Source of the DNA: Insolitispirillum peregrinum
Lineage (GTDB): Bacteria; Pseudomonadota; Alphaproteobacteria; Rhodospirillales; Rhodospirillaceae
NCBI RefSeq assembly: GCF_900156605.1
Contig: NZ_FTOA01000001.1
Span: 310,001-374,000 of the forward strand
Length of the DNA stretch: 64,000 nucleotides
Reading direction: 5' to 3'
Position numbers and translations under genes: made by a program. Shown piece after piece: positions 1-6,814 of this stretch. Every line of letters starts with the position of its first letter. Positions within the stretch are counted from its first letter, which is position 1. The notes under the pieces are model-generated. The model was not told the DNA's origin. It did no database searches and was given only the letters and a program-made list of their open reading frames with translations.

Positions 1-34
1 TTTTTGTGTGTTCAGGTCAGGATTGGCGTTTGTG

Positions 35-1138
35 ATGACTGGTTCGTCTGTGTCGGTGATGGTTCCTCCGGGGGGGGCGATCGGTATTCTGGGTGGTGGG
101 CAACTGGGTCGGATGACCGCCCTTGCTGCGGCGCGTCTGGGATATCGCTGCGTCATCCTGACCCCGGAAGAAAACAGCCCGGCGTCTCTGGTCAGCGACC
201 GCACCATCGTTGCGGCCTATGATGACCCGACGGCACTGGCCGAACTGGCGGCCGCGGTGGATGTGGTGACGCTGGAGTTTGAAAACATTCCGGTATCGGC
301 GCTGCGTCTGCTGGAAAGCCAGATTCCCCTGCGTCCCGGCCCGCGTGCGCTGGAAGTCGGGCAGGACCGGGTCAACGAAAAGACCTTTTTCGGTGACTTT
401 GCCGAAACGGCGCCGTGGCGTCCGGTGCGCGATCTCGCCAGCCTGCAAGCAGCGATTGCCGCCATTGGCGTTCCGGCCATTCTGAAAACGGCCCGGCTGG
501 GCTATGATGGCAAGGGGCAGGTCAAGATCACCTCTGCCGAACAGGCTGCCGAGGCGTGGGCGACCTTGCGGTGCCCGGATACGGCGGCGGACCAGCCTGC
601 TCCGGCAATCCTCGAAGGTTTTGTGGCCTTCCAGCGTGAAATTTCGGTGATCGTGGCCCGCCGGGAAGACGGCCAGACGGCAGTGTGGCCGGTGGCCGAG
701 AATGTTCACAGCAACCACATTCTCGATACCACCACCGTTCCGGCAGCTATTCCTGCCGGGGTGGCAGCGGAAGCCCAGCGGATTGCCATCACCGCCGCCG
801 AGCGTTTGGGGCTGATTGGTCTTTTGGCAGTTGAAATGTTCGTTGCCGATCACCACGTCATCGTCAATGAGATGGCGCCCCGTCCGCACAACTCCGGCCA
901 CTGGACGATGGATGCCGCAGTGACTGACCAGTTCGAGCAACTGGTGCGGGCCGTCTGTGGTCTGCCGCTGGGCAGCCCGGATTTGCGGTGTCCGGTGGTG
1001 ATGAAGAACCTTTTGGGGGACGATGTGGCAGAGTGGCAGGCTCTGCTGCAAGACCCCACCGCAAAGCTGCACCTGTATGGGAAAGCCGAAGCGCGTGAAG
1101 GCCGAAAAATGGGCCACGTCAATTACTTAAAACCATAA
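35..1138 (+). CDS. purK: N5-carboxyaminoimidazole ribonucleotide synthase (PurK)
   Basis: PurK makes N5-CAIR from AIR, ATP and bicarbonate in cytosolic purine synthesis. The protein is an ATP-grasp enzyme: a Gly-rich N-terminus (GILGGGQLGRM, about residue 17), a central ATP-grasp fold, and the family signature NEMAPRPHNSGHW near residue 278. Its length of 367 residues is normal. Start choice is open. The ATG at 35 overlaps a TGA ending at 35 in another frame, which suggests coupling to an upstream gene lying outside the window, probably purE. The ATG at 59 would start closer to the conserved domain, and a GTG at 8 is also in frame. No strong ribosome site marks any of them. Family assignment is firm; the start is not. 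Confidence 0.93.
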   Translation: MTGSSVSVMVPPGGAIGILGGGQLGRMTALAAARLGYRCVILTPEENSPASLVSDRTIVAAYDDPTALAELAAAVDVVTLEFENIPVSALRLLESQIPLRPGPRALEVGQDRVNEKTFFGDFAETAPWRPVRDLASLQAAIAAIGVPAILKTARLGYDGKGQVKITSAEQAAEAWATLRCPDTAADQPAPAILEGFVAFQREISVIVARREDGQTAVWPVAENVHSNHILDTTTVPAAIPAGVAAEAQRIAITAAERLGLIGLLAVEMFVADHHVIVNEMAPRPHNSGHWTMDAAVTDQFEQLVRAVCGLPLGSPDLRCPVVMKNLLGDDVAEWQALLQDPTAKLHLYGKAEAREGRKMGHVNYLKP

Positions 1139-1161
1139 GGGCTGCCGTTTAGCAGCAGCCC
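1139..1161 (+). terminator. Hairpin after purK
   Basis: GGGCTGC (1139-1145) pairs with GCAGCCC (1155-1161), starting directly after the purK stop codon. No T-run follows, so it may be a weak or factor-assisted terminator or only a 3' stabiliser. Confidence 0.35.
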
Positions 1162-1228
1162 GACGCGGGAGAACAGCGGTGGGCAAAGGACAGGGTAAAC
1201 GCCAGTTGGCGCAGACGGAGGCGGGCCG

Positions 1229-1831
1229 GTGATCGAAGAGTGGCTCAGTACCTATGGCTATCTGGCGATTTTGATCATTACTTTCCTTGAGGGGGAAAGC
1301 ATTGTTATTCTTGCGGGGATTGCCGCTTATCAAGGCATCCTGAACCTCGAAGCCGTCATCGCCTGCGCCGTCTTTGGCAGTTTTTGCGGTGACCAGTTTT
1401 ACTACACCATCGGCCGCCGCTATGGCACGCCCCTGCTGAAGCGATGGCCGGGACTGGCCGGGAAAATCGACTGGGCGTTCCGCCTGGTGCGTAATTACGA
1501 AGTCCTGTTCATCCTGTCTTTCCGCTTCATTTACGGGGTGCGCAACGTCAGCCCGTTCGTGATCGCCATGTCCGGGGTGCCTCGTCTGAAGTTCATGGGG
1601 CTGAACCTGATTGCTGCGACGCTATGGGCTCTGGCCTTTACCTTTGGTGGCTACTTCTTTGGCAAGGCGCTGGAGAAGGTGATGGGCGAGCATCAGATGA
1701 AGGCGCTGGCCGTGCTGGCGATCTTTGCGGCGGCGGTTGCGATCTTTACCCTGTGGCGCAAGCGGCGCGGGAGCAAGACGACGGCCGTGGTTGACCCGAA
1801 TACGGAAAAGAACGGCAATCCGGCGGAATGA
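1229..1831 (+). CDS. DedA/VTT-family inner-membrane protein
   Basis: A 200-residue membrane protein of the DedA (SNARE-associated/VTT) family; known members act in lipid flipping and membrane homeostasis. It shows the acidic N-terminal segment after the first hydrophobic helix (FLEGESIVILAG), the re-entrant stretch containing GDQFYYTIGRRYG, and the conserved block SFRFIYGVRNVSPFVIAMSG at about residues 96-115. Two further hydrophobic helices lie near the C-terminus, followed by a basic tail. Translation starts at GTG 1229 behind an ACGGAGG ribosome site at 1214-1220. It lies 90 bp after purK and ends before a strong terminator at 1892. The substrate cannot be told from sequence. Confidence 0.88.
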   Translation: MIEEWLSTYGYLAILIITFLEGESIVILAGIAAYQGILNLEAVIACAVFGSFCGDQFYYTIGRRYGTPLLKRWPGLAGKIDWAFRLVRNYEVLFILSFRFIYGVRNVSPFVIAMSGVPRLKFMGLNLIAATLWALAFTFGGYFFGKALEKVMGEHQMKALAVLAIFAAAVAIFTLWRKRRGSKTTAVVDPNTEKNGNPAE

Positions 1832-1891
1832 TCCTGTCGGCTTGTTGATCCTGCGGTGACAGTCGAGCGTGCTGCTGTCCCCCGAACAATA

Positions 1892-1923
1892 CCCTCCACA
1901 GTCTGGTGTGGAGGGTTTTTGTG
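1892..1923 (+). terminator. Rho-independent terminator after the DedA gene
   Basis: CCCTCCACA (1892-1900) pairs perfectly with TGTGGAGGG (1907-1915) around a 6-nt loop, followed by TTTTTG. This is a textbook intrinsic terminator. Confidence 0.9.
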
Positions 1924-1981
1924 TTTTATGCTTTTCATGCTGTATGTTTGATGAACGGGATTTTGGGCAGGGAGAAAACGC

Positions 1982-2491
1982 GTGCAGGCTCGTTGGATTG
2001 CGATGCAGGAACAGCATCTGTCGGCCGTGATTGCCATCGCAGAGGTGGTTCATCCGAATTACCCCGAACGGCCCGAAGTGCTGGCCGATCGGCTGACCGT
2101 GTTTCCGCAGGGCTGTTTCATGGCGCAGGGAGCCGATGGAGCCTTTTTGGGCTATACGCTGAGCCATCCGGGCGTTTTGCTGCGCCCGCCGCCGCTGGAC
2201 AGCCTGCTGGAGCGCATTCCGGCAGGGGCTGATTGCCTGTATCTGCACGATATCGCCTTGCTGCCTGCCGCGCGGGGGCTGGGATTGGGGGCCTCGCTGG
2301 TTGCCGGGCTGGACAGGTTGGGGCGGGAACTGGCGATCGGGCCACTGGCGTTGACGGCGGTGAACGGGTCGGTGCCGTTCTGGTTGCGGCAAGGCTTTAC
2401 CGTACTGGAGCCGGATTCGCTGCTGGCAGAGAAACTGGCAAGCTATGATGCCGATGCGGCGTACATGGTGCGCCCTGTGTCTGTTGCATAG
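1982..2491 (+). CDS. GNAT-family N-acetyltransferase
   Basis: A 169-residue single-domain GNAT acetyltransferase. The acetyl-CoA-binding beta4-alpha3 region is visible as LHDIALLPAARGLGLGASL at about residues 87-105, and the late WLRQGF(T) segment is typical of motif B. Start is GTG 1982, preceded by a GGGAGA ribosome site. It sits alone between the terminator at 1892 and the next gene, so context gives no substrate. An aminoglycoside, amino-acid or protein target cannot be chosen from sequence. GNAT membership is clear; the function is unknown. Confidence 0.8.
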   Translation: MQARWIAMQEQHLSAVIAIAEVVHPNYPERPEVLADRLTVFPQGCFMAQGADGAFLGYTLSHPGVLLRPPPLDSLLERIPAGADCLYLHDIALLPAARGLGLGASLVAGLDRLGRELAIGPLALTAVNGSVPFWLRQGFTVLEPDSLLAEKLASYDADAAYMVRPVSVA

Positions 2492-2692
2492 GGCACCGTG
2501 CATGCCGGATTATCCTGTTCTACCTTAAGATAGCACCCTATTTCACTGTTTTATAATAAAAAACTTGCCTTGCGCCCGTGGGTGGGGTATCCAGCAGAAA
2601 ATGTTGTTTAGCGGCGGAAAAAGGATTGTATCCCTTATTCCCGATCCGTTACCTTAGTGGCCGTTCTTTCACCGCACTGGTTTACTCTTCCC

Positions 2693-3265
2693 ATGACGCC
2701 TTCCTTCGCCATCCAGCACGCCGGTCAGGCTGCCCAAGACGAACCGCTGTTCGTTTTCGGCAGCCTGATGGACATGGATCTGTTGGCGGTGGTGTTGGGC
2801 GATTGCCAGCACCTGCGGCATGCTGCCGCCGTACTGCCCGGCTATCGGCGCTGTTGCGTCGAGGACGAAGTATTCCCGATCGTGGTTCAGGATGACATCA
2901 GCACCGTTGACGGGCTGCTGGTTCATGGCCTGACTGCACGGGACCTTGACCGGATTCTTTTCTTCGAAGGCCCCGCCTACGCCTTGCTACCCTGCGAGGT
3001 GGATCATCTGGACAGTGACCGACGACGACGAACCCCCGCGCGGGCATTTTTTGCCACTGCGCTGCTGTCGCCGCGTCCGCAGTCCTGGGACTATGCGTAC
3101 TGGCAAGCGCAGGAAAAGCCCCTGGCTCTGAACATCGCTGCCGAGACGATGGCCCTGTACGGGTCCGTTGCGGCCAGTGACCTGAGCGGGGCGCTGTGGG
3201 ATGGCATCAAAGCTCGCGCCGTCGCCCGCCTCTCCACCGGGGAGGGGATACGCTGCGCCGCCTGA
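2693..3265 (+). CDS. Gamma-glutamylcyclotransferase/AIG2-like protein
   Basis: About 190 residues with the fold signature of the GGCT/AIG2-like family: the phosphate-binding loop FVFGSLMDMDLL at about residues 20-31 (a variant of the usual YGSL), and a candidate catalytic Glu in ILFFEGPAY near residue 92. Family members cyclise gamma-glutamyl groups or resolve gamma-glutamylamines, but many, including this one, have no proven substrate. Start ATG 2693 was chosen because it stands just before the domain. An in-frame GTG at 2657 would add 12 residues, and neither has a clear ribosome site. Bases 2492-2692 upstream are AT-rich and hold no other recognisable gene. Confidence 0.65.
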   Translation: MTPSFAIQHAGQAAQDEPLFVFGSLMDMDLLAVVLGDCQHLRHAAAVLPGYRRCCVEDEVFPIVVQDDISTVDGLLVHGLTARDLDRILFFEGPAYALLPCEVDHLDSDRRRRTPARAFFATALLSPRPQSWDYAYWQAQEKPLALNIAAETMALYGSVAASDLSGALWDGIKARAVARLSTGEGIRCAA

Positions 3266-3314
3266 ATGACGATGTTCGGGCGGTTGGAACCAGATCGCTC
3301 GGATATCCTGTACC

Positions 3315-3839
3315 ATGCATGTTGTGAACGAAGCCCCGCACCACGCGGACCTGATTGAGGATTTGCTGGAAGTCGCCTTTGGCCCTGATCGCCATCAAAA
3401 GACCGTTTACCGGTTGCGTGAAGGGGTTGCCGCTATCCCGGGCCTGTCGCTGGTGGCAGAAACCGAAGACGGCGAGTTTCGCGGGACGCTCCGCTTCTGG
3501 CCGGTGCACATTCGCACCGCCACCGGAAAGATGGAGAAGATTTTATTGTTGGGACCGATTGCAGTTGAGAGCGGATTGCGTAACACTGGGGTCGGTACCT
3601 TGCTGATGACCGAGGGCTTGGCTCGCGCCAAAGCCATGGGCTGGGATGCGGTGCTGTTGGTAGGGGACGAGCCCTATTACAGCCGCTTCGGGTTCAAAAG
3701 ATCATTGGCCGAAGGATTACAGTTGCCTGGACCGGTTGATGTAAACCGTTTCTTAGGACTTGAGTTGAAAGATGGGGTGCTGAATAGCGTCTCCGGGATG
3801 GTTGAACCGGCTGTGCCTGCGTATGGGGCGTCGGTGTAA
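3315..3839 (+). CDS. GNAT-family N-acetyltransferase (YhbS-like)
   Basis: A 174-residue GNAT protein resembling the YhbS subgroup. It has the ATEDGEF-type beta hairpin, a central ILLLGPIAVESGLRNTGVG segment matching the acetyl-CoA pyrophosphate loop (R/Q-x-x-G-x-G/A), and the PYYSRFGFKRS segment that in this subgroup precedes the C-terminal beta strands. It starts at ATG 3315, 49 nt after the previous gene and on the same strand, so the two may be cotranscribed. Substrate unknown. Confidence 0.78.
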   Translation: MHVVNEAPHHADLIEDLLEVAFGPDRHQKTVYRLREGVAAIPGLSLVAETEDGEFRGTLRFWPVHIRTATGKMEKILLLGPIAVESGLRNTGVGTLLMTEGLARAKAMGWDAVLLVGDEPYYSRFGFKRSLAEGLQLPGPVDVNRFLGLELKDGVLNSVSGMVEPAVPAYGASV

Positions 3840-3884
3840 ACGAAAACGGGCCTGATCCCAGGCCAGAAAACAGGTGGGAGTAGC

Positions 3885-4394
3885 ATGCCAAAGACGATCT
3901 CGCGCTGGATTCTGACAGTTTGCCTTCTTGTCGGTGCAACGGTGGCGTCTGCGCCGTCTGCCGAGGCGGCTGCATGGAGCTGTGTTCCCTACGCTCGGTC
4001 TGTTTCTGACATCGAAGTCTCAGGCGATGCCTGGCAGTGGTGGCAGAACGCAAGTGGCATCTACAACAAAGGCCAGCGCCCGGCTCCCGGCTCGGTGCTG
4101 GTGTTCAAGAAGACCCGCTCGATGAGCCGTGGTCACGTCGCCGTGGTCCGGCAGGTGGTTTCCAACCGCAAGATCATCGTCGATCACGCCAACTGGGGCA
4201 TGGGCCGCCGTGGCAAGGTCGATACCGGGGTTGGCATCATTGACGTTTCGCCCAACAACGACTGGACCGAAACCCGCGTGTGGTACTCCCCGATCGGGGA
4301 TTACGGCAACACCACCTACCCGACCAACGGCTTTATCTATCCCAAGCGTTCCCCGTCGGCTGCGACCGCCCGCATCGTTCGTCCGGGTGGCTGA
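3885..4394 (+). CDS. Secreted CHAP-domain protein (putative cell-wall amidase/endopeptidase)
   Basis: A 169-residue exported protein. Residues 1-29 form a signal peptide (basic start, hydrophobic core, AEAA cleavage region). The rest is a short CHAP domain of the NlpC/P60 superfamily: candidate nucleophile Cys33 in SCVPYAR, His84 in SRGHVAVV, and the DHANWG segment around residue 101. Such enzymes cut peptidoglycan peptide bonds or amide links in the periplasm. The ribosome site GGTGGGAG stands 5 nt before ATG 3885. There is no separate cell-wall-binding domain. The catalytic role is inferred from conserved Cys/His only. Confidence 0.82.
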   Translation: MPKTISRWILTVCLLVGATVASAPSAEAAAWSCVPYARSVSDIEVSGDAWQWWQNASGIYNKGQRPAPGSVLVFKKTRSMSRGHVAVVRQVVSNRKIIVDHANWGMGRRGKVDTGVGIIDVSPNNDWTETRVWYSPIGDYGNTTYPTNGFIYPKRSPSAATARIVRPGG

Positions 4395-4496
4395 CAGCCT
4401 GCACTGAGCACGATCGTCTCTGGCGAGCGTATCCGTTGGAAAAACGGGTGCGCTCGTTGTGCTTTCAGGGGTCACTATAGGACGTGGTGATGTGCA

Positions 4497-6104
4497 ATGC
4501 TGAATTCAACAGTCATTGACGGAATTTTGGCTGATGTGGCGGAAGCGGTCACTGCCGGCAAGCTGCAACGCGGCTGGCTGTTGCTGTCGCCGTTGCTGCA
4601 GGCCGCTGTGGCCCAGACCAATGAGCTGACCCGCGAGCAGCAGTATCACGTCACCGCGCAGGCCGCCGAACTGGCAATCGCCCTGAAAAGGCCCGGTGTT
4701 GCACTCGACTGTGCCCGGCATGCGGAAAGCCTGACCATGCAGAAAGGCTGGCCGACTCATTTACAGGCTTTGGCGCTGCGGGATTTGGGGCGTCTGGACG
4801 AGGCCGTTACCCTGTGGGAACGGGTTCTGGCGGGGGAAAGCTATGTTCAGGCGGCGTATCAGGGGTTAGGCAGTCTGCTGTCGCGGCAGGAATGCTATCT
4901 GCGTGCCCGGCAGGTGCTGGACGATGGCGTCCGGCTGTGGCCCCGGTCTGCCGACCTGTGGCTCAGTTACGGGCTGGTGCAGGCGCGTCTTGATGATCTT
5001 GAGGGGGCTGAGGCTGCTCTGCGGACTGCCATGCGGTTGGGGCCAGCGGGATGGGAAGCGCCGCTGCTGAATCTCGCATGGGTTTTGCGGCGACGGGGGG
5101 GCTTTGCCGAGGCGTTGCAGCTTCATCGGCAAGCGGTCGAGCTGGCTCCGGAGTCTGCCGAAGCGCATTGGAATCTTGCCACCAGCCTGTTGTCGCACGG
5201 GCAGTATCGCGAGGGATTCGCGGCTTTCGAATGGCGGTTCCGGCGGGGGCGTGCCTTGCTGCAACAGCGGGACATCCCGCCGTGGGATGGGCAGGCCGAG
5301 CTGTCTGGCAAGCGTATTCTGGTCGCACGGGAACAGGGAGTGGGCGATACCCTGCAAATGCTGCGCTTTGCCGCCGTTCTGGCCGCACGGGGAGCCGAGG
5401 TGATCTGGGAGGCCCACGCCGGGCTGGAAAGCCTGTGTGCCAGCGTTATAGGTGTTCATGCGGTTGTTGGGCCGGATATGGCTCTGCCCGAGGTGGAGTA
5501 TCAGGTTCCAGCCATGAGCCTGCCCTATTGTTTGCGGGTGACGGACGCTGCGGACATTCCGCCTGCGCCCTATCTGACCGCCCCGGCCGGAGACCCGGTG
5601 CCGTTGACCGTGAGCGCAGGGCGGAAGAAAATCGGGCTGGTGTGGCGGGGAAACCCGTCCCATGAAGGGGATGCCGCCCGTTCGATCGCCTTGCCCCGGC
5701 TGGGAGAGATGCTGCACCGGTCGAGCGGGATGGTCGATTGGGTGTGTCTCCAGCGCCCGGATAACCGGGAGGCTTTCCTCCCCGAGCTGGCTGCCTGCTT
5801 CCGCGACGATCTGGGGCCATGGCTGAGTGATTTCAGCCGCACTGCACGGGCATTGATGGCGCTGGATCTGGTGATCAGTGTTGATACCGCCGTGCTGCAT
5901 CTGGCGGGGGCTTTGGGGCGGCCTGTGTGGGGGCTGCTGCCGTTGGCCAGCGACTGGCGCTGGCTGATCGGGCGCGATGACAGCCCGTGGTATTCGACGT
6001 TACGGCTGTTCCGTCAAACGGAACCGGCCCCGGCAGGGGATCCCTGGGGGCCGGTTTTACAGCAGGTGATGGCCGCGCTGGAGTGGTACAAGCCCGTAAG
6101 ATAG
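4497..6104 (+). CDS. TPR-repeat protein with C-terminal glycosyltransferase-like (GT9/GT41-type) domain
   Basis: A 535-residue cytosolic protein in two parts. Residues about 85-240 hold tandem TPR-like helix pairs (repeated A-x-x-L/W-x-x-A-L patterns such as AEAHWNLATSLLSHGQYREG). Residues about 270-500 form a GT-B-like nucleotide-sugar domain with GKRILVAREQGVGDTLQMLR near 272 and ISVDTAVLHLAGALGRPVWG near 460, the pattern seen in heptosyltransferase-related TPR proteins. These often occur near flagellar or surface-glycan genes, but no such neighbours are present here. The ATG at 4497 starts the frame; the ribosome site is weak. The acceptor is unknown. Confidence 0.75.
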   Translation: MLNSTVIDGILADVAEAVTAGKLQRGWLLLSPLLQAAVAQTNELTREQQYHVTAQAAELAIALKRPGVALDCARHAESLTMQKGWPTHLQALALRDLGRLDEAVTLWERVLAGESYVQAAYQGLGSLLSRQECYLRARQVLDDGVRLWPRSADLWLSYGLVQARLDDLEGAEAALRTAMRLGPAGWEAPLLNLAWVLRRRGGFAEALQLHRQAVELAPESAEAHWNLATSLLSHGQYREGFAAFEWRFRRGRALLQQRDIPPWDGQAELSGKRILVAREQGVGDTLQMLRFAAVLAARGAEVIWEAHAGLESLCASVIGVHAVVGPDMALPEVEYQVPAMSLPYCLRVTDAADIPPAPYLTAPAGDPVPLTVSAGRKKIGLVWRGNPSHEGDAARSIALPRLGEMLHRSSGMVDWVCLQRPDNREAFLPELAACFRDDLGPWLSDFSRTARALMALDLVISVDTAVLHLAGALGRPVWGLLPLASDWRWLIGRDDSPWYSTLRLFRQTEPAPAGDPWGPVLQQVMAALEWYKPVR

Positions 6105-6106
6105 CA

Positions 6107-6213
6107 AGGACGTGGAGCGCTGCTCCACACCTCGCCGGGGCCTTGAGGCCCCAGACCCCATTCCTTTGATCATAAAGGAAAAAATGGGAGCTTGCTGGCA
6201 TCGCTACCAAACT
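6107..6213 (+). repeat. Multi-hairpin interspersed repeat, copy 1
   Basis: Lies between two convergent genes. It contains GGAGCGCTGCTCC at 6114-6126, the palindrome GGGGCCTTGAGGCCCC just after it, and an AT-rich arm flanked by CCCATT and AATGGG. Six related copies occur at 11.6, 20.9, 21.6, 45.8, 54.6 and 55.5 kb. This copy has no recognisable terminal inverted repeats. Confidence 0.75.
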
Positions 6214-6222
6214 GGTTTCGGG

Positions 6223-6678
6223 TTATTGCGGGTTGATGCCCGCTTCCAGTTCTTCCATGCGGCTGATGGTCAGGTCGGCCAGACAGCTCATCAGGATCAG
6301 GTCCGATGAGCGACCGGTTTCGATATCATAGGCATTCCAGCGGCAATCGGCATCACGATAGGCGACCCACGCCTTGTGTGCTGCCTCGAAGGTGGTTTTG
6401 CCTTCGGGCGGCAGGCTGGCCATCGTTTCCTTGACCAGAACGTCAAGACGCTTTTGACCGGCTTCCAGATCCTTGCGGGCACAGGCCAGCAGTTCATTGT
6501 CCTGATCGGTGGCATCGCAATCGATGGTGCCGCCACCGGGCTTCTGAAGGGTGTGGGCGGGCGGGGTCGGTTCGGCCGCGACGGCAGGTGCCGCAATGGT
6601 CGGGATGCTCATCGCTCCGGCAATCAGGGCAGCCGTAACCCAGCGGCGGGCAGGGTGGAGAAGGGTAGCGTTCAGCAT
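6223..6678 (-). CDS. Secreted DUF1311/LprI-like protein
   Basis: A 151-residue exported protein. The start chosen is the ATG at 6678, because it opens a good signal peptide ending in a VAA site near residue 35 and has GAGGA about 13 nt upstream; the frame itself stays open to 6870. The mature part matches the lysozyme-inhibitor LprI-N (DUF1311) pattern: four cysteines in DCDATDQ, ACARKD, DCRW and SCLADLT, plus AHKAWVAYRDADCRW, the most conserved block of the family. Some members inhibit host or phage lysozymes; whether this one does is unknown. It lies downstream of the GH17-GT2 gene on the same strand, 136 bp away. Confidence 0.78.
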   Translation of the reverse strand: MLNATLLHPARRWVTAALIAGAMSIPTIAAPAVAAEPTPPAHTLQKPGGGTIDCDATDQDNELLACARKDLEAGQKRLDVLVKETMASLPPEGKTTFEAAHKAWVAYRDADCRWNAYDIETGRSSDLILMSCLADLTISRMEELEAGINPQ

Positions 6679-6814
6679 GATAACGGGTACGTCCTCAGAG
6701 CGTCGGGCGGAACCGGTGTTGCCGGTTTTCCGCATCACCGATGCGACACTACAACGACCCGGGGCATGATGCACAGTGCCTGGCACCGGATCACGCCCCG
6801 GAAGCACAAGGAGA

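Noticed and set aside
1-34. 3' end of purE
   Set aside because: A frame ending in TGA at 33-35 abuts purK, as purE would, but the ten residues visible do not match a PurE C-terminus that I can recognise.
6749-6801. Terminator between the GH17-GT2 gene and the DUF1311 gene
   Set aside because: CCGGGGC/GCCCCGG can pair across about 30 nt, but no T-run follows on the minus strand and the loop is long, so the evidence is too weak.
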